A stretch of DNA of 64,000 nt from Kangiella profundi (GTDB taxonomy: Bacteria; Pseudomonadota; Gammaproteobacteria; Enterobacterales; Kangiellaceae). The notes beneath the pieces are model-generated. The model saw only the letters and a program-made list of their open reading frames with translations. It was not told the DNA's origin and ran no database searches. Shown here in pieces: positions 47,372-56,442 of the stretch. How positions within the stretch are numbered: the first letter of the stretch is position 1; every line of letters begins with the position of its first letter. The position numbers and the translations under genes are program-made. The stretch spans positions 186,001 through 250,000 of the forward strand of contig NZ_CP025120.1 of NCBI RefSeq assembly GCF_002838765.1. Direction: 5' to 3'.

Positions 47372-48184
47372 ATGCGCAGTGATGAGGAGCAAAAGGTTGC
47401 CGAAATTTCGCAATCGAATGTGCAACATTATACCTATAGGATTTTTTCACCTCTGGGAGCATATCCAGCTCAAAGCTTAAGTTCTCCTCTGGGCCAGCTG
47501 ATTGTCGAGAAAAATTTTATAGCCCTGGCTTTTAAAGATAATCGGCAGGCATATGATCTGAAATTCATGCTGGCAATGCTTTTGTCGGTTAATGATGATA
47601 AGGGCTTTCTAAAGCTGTATCCTTTCCCCTATAAACACTTCTATGATTCAGCCAGTTATCAGATTTCAGCACAGAAACTGCACCAGGATATCAAGCAAAA
47701 ACTGTCAGACCAGTACCGTCAAAGTGGCGAAACAATTCCTGAATTTGATCTTTATCAGAATGCCAAGGGTGCTTCATTGCCAATCATTCTGGGAGGTACT
47801 CTTTACAGCACTTTCGAGGGGCTGATTGATACGTATCAGTTTAATCTTCTGTCCGATATTCTGTATCAGAAGAAAGATGGTCACTTCAATCTATTATGCA
47901 AAAGCATGTTGATGAGCAATCAGAACAGCTGTCATTTTCAATTTAGCCAACAGGCAGTTCTTTTTTTGCTGGATGCCTTGATACTGCTCGAAGATTTTAT
48001 GGGCAGTGCCAAAATTGACAGCTCCAGGCTACAAACTCTGCTCGCACAGCTGGGTGATAATAAAAGCGATGCTTTAATTGCTAAGTACCAACTGGCGGAG
48101 TCAATGACGCCACTGGATTATCACAAAGCTTTTGATGCACTCTGCCATGTGTTAACCAGGTACTTACTCAAATCTGCAGGTTAA
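47372..48184 (+). CDS. Cytoplasmic protein of unknown function
   Basis: 270 residues, no signal, membrane or known motif. An N-terminal mixed region (YRIFSPLGAYPAQSLSSPLGQLIVEKNFIAL), then mainly helical sequence with GGTLYSTFEGLIDTYQFNLL. A strong AGGAGGGG ribosome site 3 bases before the ATG supports it as a real gene. Its stop abuts the stop of the convergent PstS-OmpA gene with no spacer. I cannot assign a family. Confidence 0.65.
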   Translation: MRSDEEQKVAEISQSNVQHYTYRIFSPLGAYPAQSLSSPLGQLIVEKNFIALAFKDNRQAYDLKFMLAMLLSVNDDKGFLKLYPFPYKHFYDSASYQISAQKLHQDIKQKLSDQYRQSGETIPEFDLYQNAKGASLPIILGGTLYSTFEGLIDTYQFNLLSDILYQKKDGHFNLLCKSMLMSNQNSCHFQFSQQAVLFLLDALILLEDFMGSAKIDSSRLQTLLAQLGDNKSDALIAKYQLAESMTPLDYHKAFDALCHVLTRYLLKSAG

Positions 48185-49564
48185 TTAGCGACCCACCCAG
48201 ACTTCTACACGACGATTTTTATTACGGCCATTTTCTGTGCCGTTAGAAGCTATAGCTCCTTTGCTTCCATAGCCCTGAACATAGAAGGGTTTAACGCCTG
48301 CTTTCTCCAATTCATTGGCAATGATTCTTGCCAATCGTTTTGAGTCATCCTTGTCATCGTCTTCATTGCCTGATTCGTAACTAAAGCCAAACAGGAACAA
48401 ATCTTCCAGCTGATGCTGATTTACATAGTTCACAAGACGCTGGATATCCAGCTTGGCCTTGTTATCGAGCTGATCAGTTCCTTCATCAAAATGGAAAGTG
48501 ATTGAGAGGCGTTTTGAGTCAGTGATCATGTTGAGATAGCGCGGTGGATAATTGCGATTGAAACGAATAGTCGCATCATTAACTTTCAACGATATCAACC
48601 CTGTTTCTTCAACCACGGTTTGCGCCTGATCCTGTTGCACAAACTGCATAAAACGATGCGCGTGAGGATTCTGATTATTTGCTGGGTAGTACATATAGAG
48701 GCGACGACTCAGCACATAATCCTCAGTACTGACGGTAAATAAATTTGGCTTAAAGGATAGCGCTACGCCAGACTCTGACAAAGCCAGTGGTTTTGTTTGA
48801 TTGACATAGGAAAGACCTATAAAACCAATTGCACCTGGAGTATTAAACACCATGTCTGATAATTCACCGGATGACTCATAGCGCTTGGCGTACTCTGAAA
48901 GTTTTACATTGTGACGTGATAGCACAAGTGATTTGAAGGTATCAAAAGTCCCCGAATTATCATCACGGGCGAACAGACTGATTTTCTGATCCGGGCCACC
49001 AATTTCCTGCCAGTTGCGAATCTCTCCTGCGAAAATGCGAGCCAGTGTTTCCGTGTCCAGGGTGTTAACTGCAAGCTGTGGGTGGACAATCACTGCCAGA
49101 CCATCAACTGCAATCGTTAATTCACTATCCACAGATTTCAGATCACCGTAGAGTCCACGCATTTGCTCACGCTCTTTTTCCTTGATACGTCGCGAAGACA
49201 TGGCGATATCAGTATCTTCTGCTGCAAGTGCCTTAAAGCCAGTACTGGAACCGTGAGCTTTAATATCAACAGCCTTCAAAGTTCCATCAGGAAATTGGCC
49301 AAGCACTGTTTTCTCAACCGAATGAGTTTCCACAACACCTGTACGGATGGCGCCCTCAGCTTTCAAGAATTCTTCAGCCAGTCCCGGGGCCAATGATTCA
49401 CCAATAGTGTTAGAGCCTTTCATTTCAAACAGAATAGTAGCTCTATTGATGTCGTCAGCTGAAAAAGTCTTAGTGCTGCTTTCTTCAGCCATGGCAGAAA
49501 CAGGCAGCAAGAATAGACTGCCGAGCAACAAGGGGAAAATAAATGTGCGCGCAAGTGATGTCAT
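48185..49564 (-). CDS. PstS-like phosphate-binding protein fused to an OmpA-like domain
   Basis: About 459 residues from the ATG at 49564 (GGAG 6 bases ahead; an in-frame GTG at 49570 is less likely). Signal peptide ending SAMA, then a type 2 periplasmic binding domain of the PstS class (FEMKGSNTIGESLAPGLAEEFL; SRRIKEKE; LFARDDNSGTFDTFKSLVL; TPGAIGFIGLSY), then a C-terminal OmpA-like peptidoglycan-binding domain (ITFHFDEGTDQL ... GYGSKGA ... NRRVEVWVGR). By family it would capture phosphate while tethered to the wall. A near-perfect Pho box lies upstream. Confidence 0.9.
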   Translation of the reverse strand: MTSLARTFIFPLLLGSLFLLPVSAMAEESSTKTFSADDINRATILFEMKGSNTIGESLAPGLAEEFLKAEGAIRTGVVETHSVEKTVLGQFPDGTLKAVDIKAHGSSTGFKALAAEDTDIAMSSRRIKEKEREQMRGLYGDLKSVDSELTIAVDGLAVIVHPQLAVNTLDTETLARIFAGEIRNWQEIGGPDQKISLFARDDNSGTFDTFKSLVLSRHNVKLSEYAKRYESSGELSDMVFNTPGAIGFIGLSYVNQTKPLALSESGVALSFKPNLFTVSTEDYVLSRRLYMYYPANNQNPHAHRFMQFVQQDQAQTVVEETGLISLKVNDATIRFNRNYPPRYLNMITDSKRLSITFHFDEGTDQLDNKAKLDIQRLVNYVNQHQLEDLFLFGFSYESGNEDDDKDDSKRLARIIANELEKAGVKPFYVQGYGSKGAIASNGTENGRNKNRRVEVWVGR

Positions 49565-49611
49565 GATCACTCCTGGTCGTGTTAATCATGCGTTAGAAAC
49601 AAGTTCGCAGG

Positions 49612-49656
49612 ATTATAAGATGTTACTAGGAGTTCAAAATGACAGTTTTATGACAT
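49612..49656 (-). promoter_or_regulatory. PhoB-dependent promoter of the PstS-OmpA gene
   Basis: Pho box ATGTCATAAAACTGTCAT at 49639-49656 (minus), differing from the E. coli pstS box only at the first base as I remember it; the two TGTCA repeats are 11 bases apart. A perfect TATAAT (49612-49617) follows 21 bases downstream, before the ATG at 49564. Confidence 0.85.
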
Positions 49657-49690
49657 TGTAATATGACGAACGGAGTCTTTATGACAAAAG

Positions 49691-50140
49691 TTACGACTCT
49701 TTTTTAATGACAGCAAAGTCTGCCTGCATGGTGGCTTTGCTTTCACCTGCCTCAATCACATCAATTTCCAGCGATAGTCTGCCACGACCTCGTGAATCAA
49801 AACGTTTAAGAAAGCGTTCGATGGTATCAGGATCGGATACCTGACAACTGGCCACAATGTCGCCCTCGATCGGTTTGCTATAGCGAATAGTTGCACTGGC
49901 CAATACCACCGAGCCTTGGCGCTGATGTTGTTGAACGAGATGGGTAACCAATGACCAGCCCGCAAGAGTTGCGGTGGTGTAGATGCTGCCAGCAAACGCT
50001 GTGTTATGAATATTCTTATTGGCCTCAAATGGAGCAGACAACTGAATACTGTTACTGGTCAGGTTATCGACCTGAACCTGCAGGGCCTTGGTGATTGGAA
50101 TTTCTTTATACAGCAGTTGTTGAAGTTCAGCGGGATTCAT
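49691..50140 (-). CDS. YiiD C-terminal-type thioesterase
   Basis: About 149 residues from the ATG at 50140 (MNPAELQQLLYKEIPITKAL). Single hot-dog fold domain: LSAPFEANKNIHNTAFAGSIYTTATLAGW with the long central helix, then VLASATIRYSKPI and ATMQADFAVIKK. Similar to the thioesterase half of E. coli YiiD/FabY-like proteins. An upstream in-frame TTG at 50164 is unlikely. The substrate is an acyl thioester of unknown kind. Confidence 0.85.
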   Translation of the reverse strand: MNPAELQQLLYKEIPITKALQVQVDNLTSNSIQLSAPFEANKNIHNTAFAGSIYTTATLAGWSLVTHLVQQHQRQGSVVLASATIRYSKPIEGDIVASCQVSDPDTIERFLKRFDSRGRGRLSLEIDVIEAGESKATMQADFAVIKKES

Positions 50141-50286
50141 GAATACACAGTAAGTGACAAGCAATAAGAACCTACTCTAACAATTTTTTTAAAAAAGTTA
50201 ACCCTTTTCCAACTGGTCAGCGTTTATAGCAATGAAATTAACACATTATTGAATAAGACGTTTATCAAGATATAGGGAGTAGAGCC

Positions 50287-52035
50287 ATGAACTCAAAAAC
50301 AATGAATAGCACAAGGTCCGGGTTAAAAGTCAGCCTATTGGCGACAATGGTTGCTATGGCAATAGCCGGCTGTCAGAACACTGACACTTCTAACAAACAG
50401 GCTGAACGCGATAAGCAGGTTGCAGCGGTTAAAGCTGAAGAGCTAAAACGGGCCAGGCAGGAACAGGAAATGATTGTGGTGACTGGATCGCGTATCAGTG
50501 CCGAAGCCAAAGAAAGAAGTGTAAGTTTATACGACGCAGCGATGCCTGCGCCGCAGTCACCTGCAAAGTGGCAACAACTGGAAGTCAATCGCGAACAGTA
50601 CCAGCACTTTGATGAGTCGGGTATTTTTCTGGCCAAGGAACAGCCGGTTTCAACTTTCAGTATTGATGTAGATACCGGTTCCTACTCCAATGTTCGTCGC
50701 ATGCTGAATGACGGCTACTTGCCGCCACACGATGCAGTGCGTTTAGAGGAGTTTGTGAATTACTTTAATTACGATTATCAAGGACCCGAAACCAGCAATC
50801 AGCCATTTGCGGTCAATACCGAGGTATTTTCTGCGCCCTGGAATTCTAATGCTTACCTGATGCAGATTGGCATCAAAGGTTTTGAGCCAGAGCAGGAGGA
50901 ATTGCCACCTTCAAACTTGGTCTATCTAATCGATGTTTCAGGCTCGATGAATAGCGAGGATAAGCTTGGTCTGGTCAAGAAATCGTTGAAACTGCTGGCG
51001 CAGGAAAGTAGCGATCAGGACAGAATATCAATTGTCGTTTATGCCGGTGCCAGTGGTGTAGTGCTGGAGCCAACCAAAGGCAATGACCGGATGGCCATTG
51101 AGCAGGCGCTGGATCGCTTAAGCGCTGGCGGCTCAACCAATGGCGGTGCAGGCATTGAGCTGGCTTATAAATTGGCTGAACAGGCTTATATCAAGGATGG
51201 CATCAATCGAGTGATTCTGGCGACCGATGGTGATTTTAATGTGGGTACCGTAAACCGCGAACAGCTGATTGATTTGGTCGAGAGGAAGCGCGAAAGCGGC
51301 ATCTCATTTACTACGCTGGGCTTTGGTAGTGGCAACTACAATGAGCATCTGATGGAGCAGCTGGCTGACAAAGGGAACGGTAACTATGGGTATATCGATA
51401 GTCTACAGGAGGCTCGCAAACTGCTGGTTGAGCAGCGCGCGGGAACCCTGATGACCATTGCCAAGGACGTCAAAATTCAGGTGGAATTTAATCCGCAGGT
51501 GGTCGCTGAATATCGTTTGCTGGGTTATGAAAACCGCGCTTTGAATCGCGAAGACTTCAATAATGACAAAGTAGATGCCGGTGAAATCGGTGCAGGACAT
51601 ACTGTGACTGCGCTATATGAAGTGGTGCTGGTGGGATCCGAAGGTCGTCGGGTGGATGAACTCCGCTATGCCGAGAAGCAATCAGACAAGCAAAAGCTGG
51701 CCGATGAGGCTGCGTTGGTCAAATTGCGATACAAGATGCCGGATGAAGATAACAGTAAACTCATTAGCCATGTGATTGAGCGCCAGCAATTCGATGCAGT
51801 AAAAACCGTTGCAGGCGATAGCCAGTTCGCGGCCAGTGTTGCAGGTTTTGCTCAGTTGCTACGTGGTGGACGTTATCTTAACGGCTGGGACTGGCAACAG
51901 GCCATTGAGCTGGCGCAAAACAGTAAAGGTGCAGACAAGGATGGCTATCGTGGTGAAATGATTCAACTGATGAAGATGGCCAAGCTGCTGGATGAGCAGA
52001 ACGCAGGCTCGCAAGCTCGGGCTGATGGCGAGTAG
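50287..52035 (+). CDS. VWA-domain lipoprotein, YfbK type
   Basis: 582 residues. Signal with lipobox IAGC (Cys 29), a charged helix, then the motif IVVTGSRI (63-70) usually seen at the start of TonB-dependent receptor plugs. Next is a vWF_A N-terminal region (FSIDVDTGSYSNVRRMLNDG), the VWA domain with an intact MIDAS DVSGSMN, and a DUF3520-type C-terminus. It leads an operon with an ECF sigma factor and a membrane protein that repeats IVVTGSRI. Function unknown; YfbK-like proteins are linked to sigma factors in several marine bacteria. Confidence 0.85.
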   Translation: MNSKTMNSTRSGLKVSLLATMVAMAIAGCQNTDTSNKQAERDKQVAAVKAEELKRARQEQEMIVVTGSRISAEAKERSVSLYDAAMPAPQSPAKWQQLEVNREQYQHFDESGIFLAKEQPVSTFSIDVDTGSYSNVRRMLNDGYLPPHDAVRLEEFVNYFNYDYQGPETSNQPFAVNTEVFSAPWNSNAYLMQIGIKGFEPEQEELPPSNLVYLIDVSGSMNSEDKLGLVKKSLKLLAQESSDQDRISIVVYAGASGVVLEPTKGNDRMAIEQALDRLSAGGSTNGGAGIELAYKLAEQAYIKDGINRVILATDGDFNVGTVNREQLIDLVERKRESGISFTTLGFGSGNYNEHLMEQLADKGNGNYGYIDSLQEARKLLVEQRAGTLMTIAKDVKIQVEFNPQVVAEYRLLGYENRALNREDFNNDKVDAGEIGAGHTVTALYEVVLVGSEGRRVDELRYAEKQSDKQKLADEAALVKLRYKMPDEDNSKLISHVIERQQFDAVKTVAGDSQFAASVAGFAQLLRGGRYLNGWDWQQAIELAQNSKGADKDGYRGEMIQLMKMAKLLDEQNAGSQARADGE

Positions 52036-52062
52036 TGGCAACCGCCTGGTTGAGATAACAAT

Positions 52063-52752
52063 ATGCTTGAAAGCCTGAAGCTAACAAGCCATTATGGCGC
52101 TGGGGATGTGTTTCAAAAGAGAACGGGTGTGTCCAGAAGTAACGAAACCTTAGATAGTAACCAACAGCGCCAGGCCTCTCACTCGGATCAACTGAGTGAT
52201 GAGGCTTTAATGCTTGGTTATGCCAAAGGTAATATGCGTGCTTTTGAACAGCTCTATCAGCGGCATAAGAATCCATTGCTGCGCTATTTTTTGCGTCAGG
52301 TGGATAGTCGCGCTACAGCTGAAGAGTTGTTTCAGGAAACTTGGCAGAGCGTCATAAAGTCTAGTGATAACTATCAGGCCAGCGCCAAGTTTACTACCTG
52401 GTTATACCACATGGCCCGCAACAAACTTATTGACCATTATCGCAAGCAGGGCAGAGGGGAAGAGTTGTCGCTTGATGAGCAGGTTGAAATACAGCCAGCC
52501 GCTCATTCCGTGGATGAACCCGAGCAACAGCTGAATGATGCTCAATCGAAACAGCAGTATTTGTGGGCATTAGGCCAGCTACCACCAGCGCAGCGCGAAG
52601 TGCTGGTATTGAAAATAGAAAGCGCCATGACGGTGCAGGAAATTGCAGAAACCATACAGGATAATGCCGAGGCGGTGAAAAGCCGCCTCCGTTATGCGGT
52701 ACAGAAACTCAAGCAATTGATCAGTGAAGCAAAGCTTGAGGTGGAATTATGA
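52063..52752 (+). CDS. ECF-type RNA polymerase sigma factor
   Basis: 229 residues. Region 2 (MRAFEQLYQRHKNPLLRYFL ... ELFQETWQSVIKS ... KFTTWLYHMARNKLIDHYRK) and region 4 (QLPPAQREVLVLKIE ... TVQEIAETIQDNAEAVKSRL) are complete, with a longer N-terminus (about 45 residues) than usual. Start context is weak, so a later start is possible. It overlaps the next gene by 4 bases, as sigma/anti-sigma pairs do. Confidence 0.92.
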   Translation: MLESLKLTSHYGAGDVFQKRTGVSRSNETLDSNQQRQASHSDQLSDEALMLGYAKGNMRAFEQLYQRHKNPLLRYFLRQVDSRATAEELFQETWQSVIKSSDNYQASAKFTTWLYHMARNKLIDHYRKQGRGEELSLDEQVEIQPAAHSVDEPEQQLNDAQSKQQYLWALGQLPPAQREVLVLKIESAMTVQEIAETIQDNAEAVKSRLRYAVQKLKQLISEAKLEVEL

Positions 52753-53498
52753 GTAAAGACAAAGAGTTAGAGCAATTGAATCAATGGCAGGGTGAGGAGG
52801 AAACCAGTCCGGAACTCGATCAGAATATCCTTGCCATGGCTGAACAGCATTTGAAGCAAAAAGAACGCAAGGCCGGTGGCGGTAGCTGGTGGCATCGTTT
52901 GCGTGTGCCTGTTTCGGTTGCTGCTGGTCTGGTTGTGACTCTAGGTATTGCCCGTCTGATGGTAAATTTAACTGGCGAAGATATGAACAGTATGGCGCAG
53001 ATAGCTAGCTCGGAGCAGATGGAAGAGCGTTATGCTATTGAAATGGCCGCGGACTCAGCAAGACAGGAACTGGCTGAGAAGAAGGAAATGGCGGACCGAG
53101 CCAGACTGGCCGAACAGAAAATGCTGGCGCCACCTGCCGCGCCAGAGGAGCCAAAGTTATCTGTGGCGAGTCGTGATCAGGAAGAGAGTATTGTTGTCAC
53201 TGGTTCTAGAATTCATGCAGTAGACTTAGAATCTGCTGAACTGGTAGCACAAAATTCTGAGTCTGATCAGCAAGAAACAGCAGGCTTTGAGGAGCATGGA
53301 GTGCTCGATGAGGCGGTGTTGGGTTACCCATTGCCTGAAGTGTGGGTCGAAGAAATCGAACAGGCGCTGGACGAAGGCGATGAGATAACCGCCTTGGACC
53401 AATGGAACCAGTTTAAACGCACCTATCCAGAGTTTGAAGTGGATGAAAAGCTGCTTAACCGCATAAAAACACTGCAAAAACTGCAAGAAAACCCCTAG
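52749..53498 (+). CDS. Probable anti-sigma membrane protein with TonB-plug-like motif
   Basis: 249 residues. A cytoplasmic N-terminus, one membrane helix (VPVSVAAGLVVTLGIARLMV, about 52-71), a charged coiled-coil-like region, and IVVTGSRI at 148-155, the same eight residues as in the VWA lipoprotein three genes earlier. The C-terminal part (about 195-245) is acidic. Codons of the motif differ between the two genes, so it is kept at protein level. Overlap with the sigma gene supports an anti-sigma role, but no HxxxCxxC zinc motif was seen. Confidence 0.7.
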   Translation: MSKDKELEQLNQWQGEEETSPELDQNILAMAEQHLKQKERKAGGGSWWHRLRVPVSVAAGLVVTLGIARLMVNLTGEDMNSMAQIASSEQMEERYAIEMAADSARQELAEKKEMADRARLAEQKMLAPPAAPEEPKLSVASRDQEESIVVTGSRIHAVDLESAELVAQNSESDQQETAGFEEHGVLDEAVLGYPLPEVWVEEIEQALDEGDEITALDQWNQFKRTYPEFEVDEKLLNRIKTLQKLQENP

Positions 53499-53570
53499 CT
53501 TAGTCAGGTTTTATTACAGATCTGTCTAGTTTTTCCCTATCTTCTCAGATAAAATGGCCGCCCTTAAATC

Positions 53571-53584
53571 TTGATTCGGATCAA
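53571..53584. promoter_or_regulatory. FNR/Anr site upstream of coxB
   Basis: TTGAT-TCGG-ATCAA, a perfect match to the FNR/Anr consensus. It lies about 16 bases downstream of a possible -10 TAAAAT (53550-53555), a position suited to repression when oxygen is low. Confidence 0.8.
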
Positions 53585-53683
53585 GGTTGATTGGCCAAAT
53601 TCCTGCTAGGGCAGACAGGAATTCTTAATCTAATTTATAACAATTTCCGCATATTGCGGGTTAACGTTAGTGGAGAGAAGAGC

Positions 53684-54853
53684 ATGTCATTGTTCCGCAA
53701 AGTCGCTCTCGCTGTAGCCGCGTTAGGTGTTTTAGTGCTAACCGGTTGTAGTGATCAAGCGTATAACATGCGTGAAGGTGTGACTGAGATCAGTAAAGAA
53801 GTTTACAGCCTGCACATGATCGTAATTTGGGTCTGTGTAGTGATCGGAGTCTTAACCTTTGGCGCAATGTTTTACTCGATGTTTGCGCATCGTAAGAGCA
53901 AAAACCCAAACCCAGCCAAGTTTTCTCACAGCACCACCGTTGAGATCATTTGGACCGTCATTCCTTTCATCATTCTAATCGCATTAGCAGTTCCTGCTGT
54001 TAAGTTGTTGATTAAAATGGAAGACTCCAGCAATCCAGACATGACCGTTATGGTAAAAGGCTGGCAGTGGAAATGGGAATATAAATACATCGATGGTGAT
54101 AACGACCCAAGTAACGATGTTAGCTTCTTCTCAAACCTTGACGATGCTTCGCGTCAGCAAGCTCAAAATGCAGGTAAATATTTCTCTGGCACTAAGATCG
54201 AAGACGAAAACTACCTTCTTGAAGTTGATAACCCTCTAGTCATTCCAGCTGGCCAGAAAGTTCGTTTCCTGGTTACTGCTGAAGACGTTATCCACTCTTT
54301 CTGGGTACCTGATTTCTCTGTGAAGAAAGATGCGATTCCTGGCTTCATTAATGAAGTTTGGACCAAAGTTGACGAGCCAGGCATTTACCGTGGCGTATGT
54401 GCTGAGCTTTGTGGTAAAGACCACGGCTTTATGCCTATCGTGGTTAAAGTGCTTGAGCAGGCAGAATATGATGCCTGGTTGGCAGAGCAGGTTGAAGCCG
54501 CTAAATCTGGTCCTGACTTGAATGAGCGCACCATGGCTCAGTTAATGACTGAAGGTGAAGCAGCCTATAACAAGTATTGCGCAGCGTGTCATATGCCAAA
54601 TGGTCAAGGTAACGGTCCATTCCCATCATTGATTGGAACAGAAGTCGTGACTGGCGAAGGCAGCGTTGGTAAACACATTGATATCGTATTGAACGGTGTA
54701 CCAGGTACTGCAATGCAGGCGTTTGGTGCTCAGTTAACGGAAGCTGAAATTGCAGCGATTATTACTTATGAGCGTAACGCTTGGGGTAATGACACTGGCG
54801 ATAAAGTTCAGCCTCAAGACATTTACGATATTAAAAATGGTGGAGGGGAGTAA
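53684..54853 (+). CDS. coxB: Cytochrome c oxidase subunit II with cytochrome c domain
   Basis: About 389 residues from the ATG at 53684 (GGAGAGAAGAG before it); longer in-frame starts add no homologous sequence. Lipobox LTGC, two helices, the CuA site CAELCGKDHGFM, and a C-terminal cytochrome c domain with heme motif CAACH. The fused heme domain marks a caa3-type subunit II. First gene of coxB-coxA-cox11-coxC; a perfect FNR site lies upstream. Confidence 0.95.
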   Translation: MSLFRKVALAVAALGVLVLTGCSDQAYNMREGVTEISKEVYSLHMIVIWVCVVIGVLTFGAMFYSMFAHRKSKNPNPAKFSHSTTVEIIWTVIPFIILIALAVPAVKLLIKMEDSSNPDMTVMVKGWQWKWEYKYIDGDNDPSNDVSFFSNLDDASRQQAQNAGKYFSGTKIEDENYLLEVDNPLVIPAGQKVRFLVTAEDVIHSFWVPDFSVKKDAIPGFINEVWTKVDEPGIYRGVCAELCGKDHGFMPIVVKVLEQAEYDAWLAEQVEAAKSGPDLNERTMAQLMTEGEAAYNKYCAACHMPNGQGNGPFPSLIGTEVVTGEGSVGKHIDIVLNGVPGTAMQAFGAQLTEAEIAAIITYERNAWGNDTGDKVQPQDIYDIKNGGGE

Positions 54854-54855
54854 TC

Positions 54856-56415
54856 ATGGCTGACCATAAACCAAAAGGTATTTCTCGCTGGTTGTTTACG
54901 ACCAACCACAAAGACATCGGTACTATGTACCTGGTGTTCTCGTTCATCATGTTCCTGATTGGTGGTGCTATGGCTATGGTTATCCGTGCCGAGCTTTTCC
55001 AACCAGGTCTACAGTTTGTTGAACCTAACTTCTTCAATCAGATGACAACCCTGCACGGCTTGATCATGGTATTCGGTGCCGTGATGCCAGCAACGGTAGG
55101 TCTTGCTAACTGGTTGATTCCTATGATGATTGGTGCGCCTGATATGGCACTACCACGTATGAACAACTGGAGCTTCTGGATTCTTCCAGCAGCATTCATC
55201 CTGTTGTTATCATCATTGTTCATGGAAGGTGGTGCGCCTAACTTCGGTTGGACTTTCTATGCACCATTGTCGACCACTTATGGTCCTCCATCGACTGACT
55301 TCTTTATCTTTGGTGTTCACTTGATGGGTATCTCTTCCATCATGGGTGCTATCAACGTTATCGTTACTGTATTCAACATGCGTGCTCCTGGCATGACATT
55401 GATGAAAATGCCATTGTTCGTATGGACATGGTTGATTACAGCATTCTTGCTAGTGATGGTAATGCCAGTACTTGCAGGTGCGGTAACTATGATGTTGACT
55501 GACCGTCACTTCGGTACTTCGTTCTTTGATGCTGCCGGTGGTGGTGACCCAGTAATGTTCCAGCACATTTTCTGGTTCTTCGGTCACCCTGAAGTTTACA
55601 TCATGATTCTTCCTGCGTTTGGTATCGCTTCTGCGATTATCCCAACATTCTCACGCAAGAAGTTGTTCGGTTATTCTTCAATGGTTTATGCAACTGCATC
55701 GATTGCATTCCTTTCGTTCATCGTATGGGCGCACCACATGTTTACCGTGGGTATGCCGGTTAAAGGTGAATTGTTCTTCATGGTTGCAACCATGTTGATT
55801 GCGGTTCCAACAGGTGTGAAGGTATTTAACTGGATCGCTACTATGTGGCAAGGTTCCATCACCTATGAAACTCCTATGTTGTACGCGATTGCTTTCGTAA
55901 TCCTGTTCACAATCGGTGGTTTCTCTGGTGTGATGCTAGCGCTTACTCCAGTTGACTGGCAGTATCATGATACTTACTTCGTGGTAGCGCACTTCCACTA
56001 TGTACTATTCCCTGGTGCGATTTTCGGTACCATGGCTGCAGTTTATTACTGGATGCCAAAATGGACAGGCCGTATGTATGACGAGAAGTTGGCGAAAATC
56101 CACTTCTGGTTATCAATCGTGTTTGTTAACTTAACCTTCTTCCCAATGCACTTCTCAGGTTTGGCGGGTATGCAGCGTCGTGTTCCTGACTACAACATCA
56201 TGTTCTCTGACTTCAATATGTGGTCAAGTATTGGTGCATTCGGCCTAGGTTTGACTCAGTTCCTATTCTTGTGGATCCTGATTAAAACCTGCATGTTGAA
56301 GAAAGGTGAAAAAGCCACTGATCAGGTTTGGGAAGGTGCAGAAGGTCTTGAGTTTACTCACTTACCTTCACCAGCGCCGTATCACTCGTTTGATACACCA
56401 CCAAAAGTGGACTAA
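54856..56415 (+). CDS. coxA: Cytochrome c oxidase subunit I
   Basis: 519 residues, twelve helices. FTTNHKDIGTMYL, the heme/CuB ligand region WFFGHPEVYIMILPAFG (His-Tyr pair), HHMFTVGMP, and the heme-bearing FVVAHFHYVLFPGAIF are all in place. Catalytic subunit reducing O2 to water while pumping protons. Begins two bases after the coxB stop. Confidence 0.98.
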   Translation: MADHKPKGISRWLFTTNHKDIGTMYLVFSFIMFLIGGAMAMVIRAELFQPGLQFVEPNFFNQMTTLHGLIMVFGAVMPATVGLANWLIPMMIGAPDMALPRMNNWSFWILPAAFILLLSSLFMEGGAPNFGWTFYAPLSTTYGPPSTDFFIFGVHLMGISSIMGAINVIVTVFNMRAPGMTLMKMPLFVWTWLITAFLLVMVMPVLAGAVTMMLTDRHFGTSFFDAAGGGDPVMFQHIFWFFGHPEVYIMILPAFGIASAIIPTFSRKKLFGYSSMVYATASIAFLSFIVWAHHMFTVGMPVKGELFFMVATMLIAVPTGVKVFNWIATMWQGSITYETPMLYAIAFVILFTIGGFSGVMLALTPVDWQYHDTYFVVAHFHYVLFPGAIFGTMAAVYYWMPKWTGRMYDEKLAKIHFWLSIVFVNLTFFPMHFSGLAGMQRRVPDYNIMFSDFNMWSSIGAFGLGLTQFLFLWILIKTCMLKKGEKATDQVWEGAEGLEFTHLPSPAPYHSFDTPPKVD

Positions 56416-56442
56416 TCAATTCAACTGATAAAGTAACTGATT

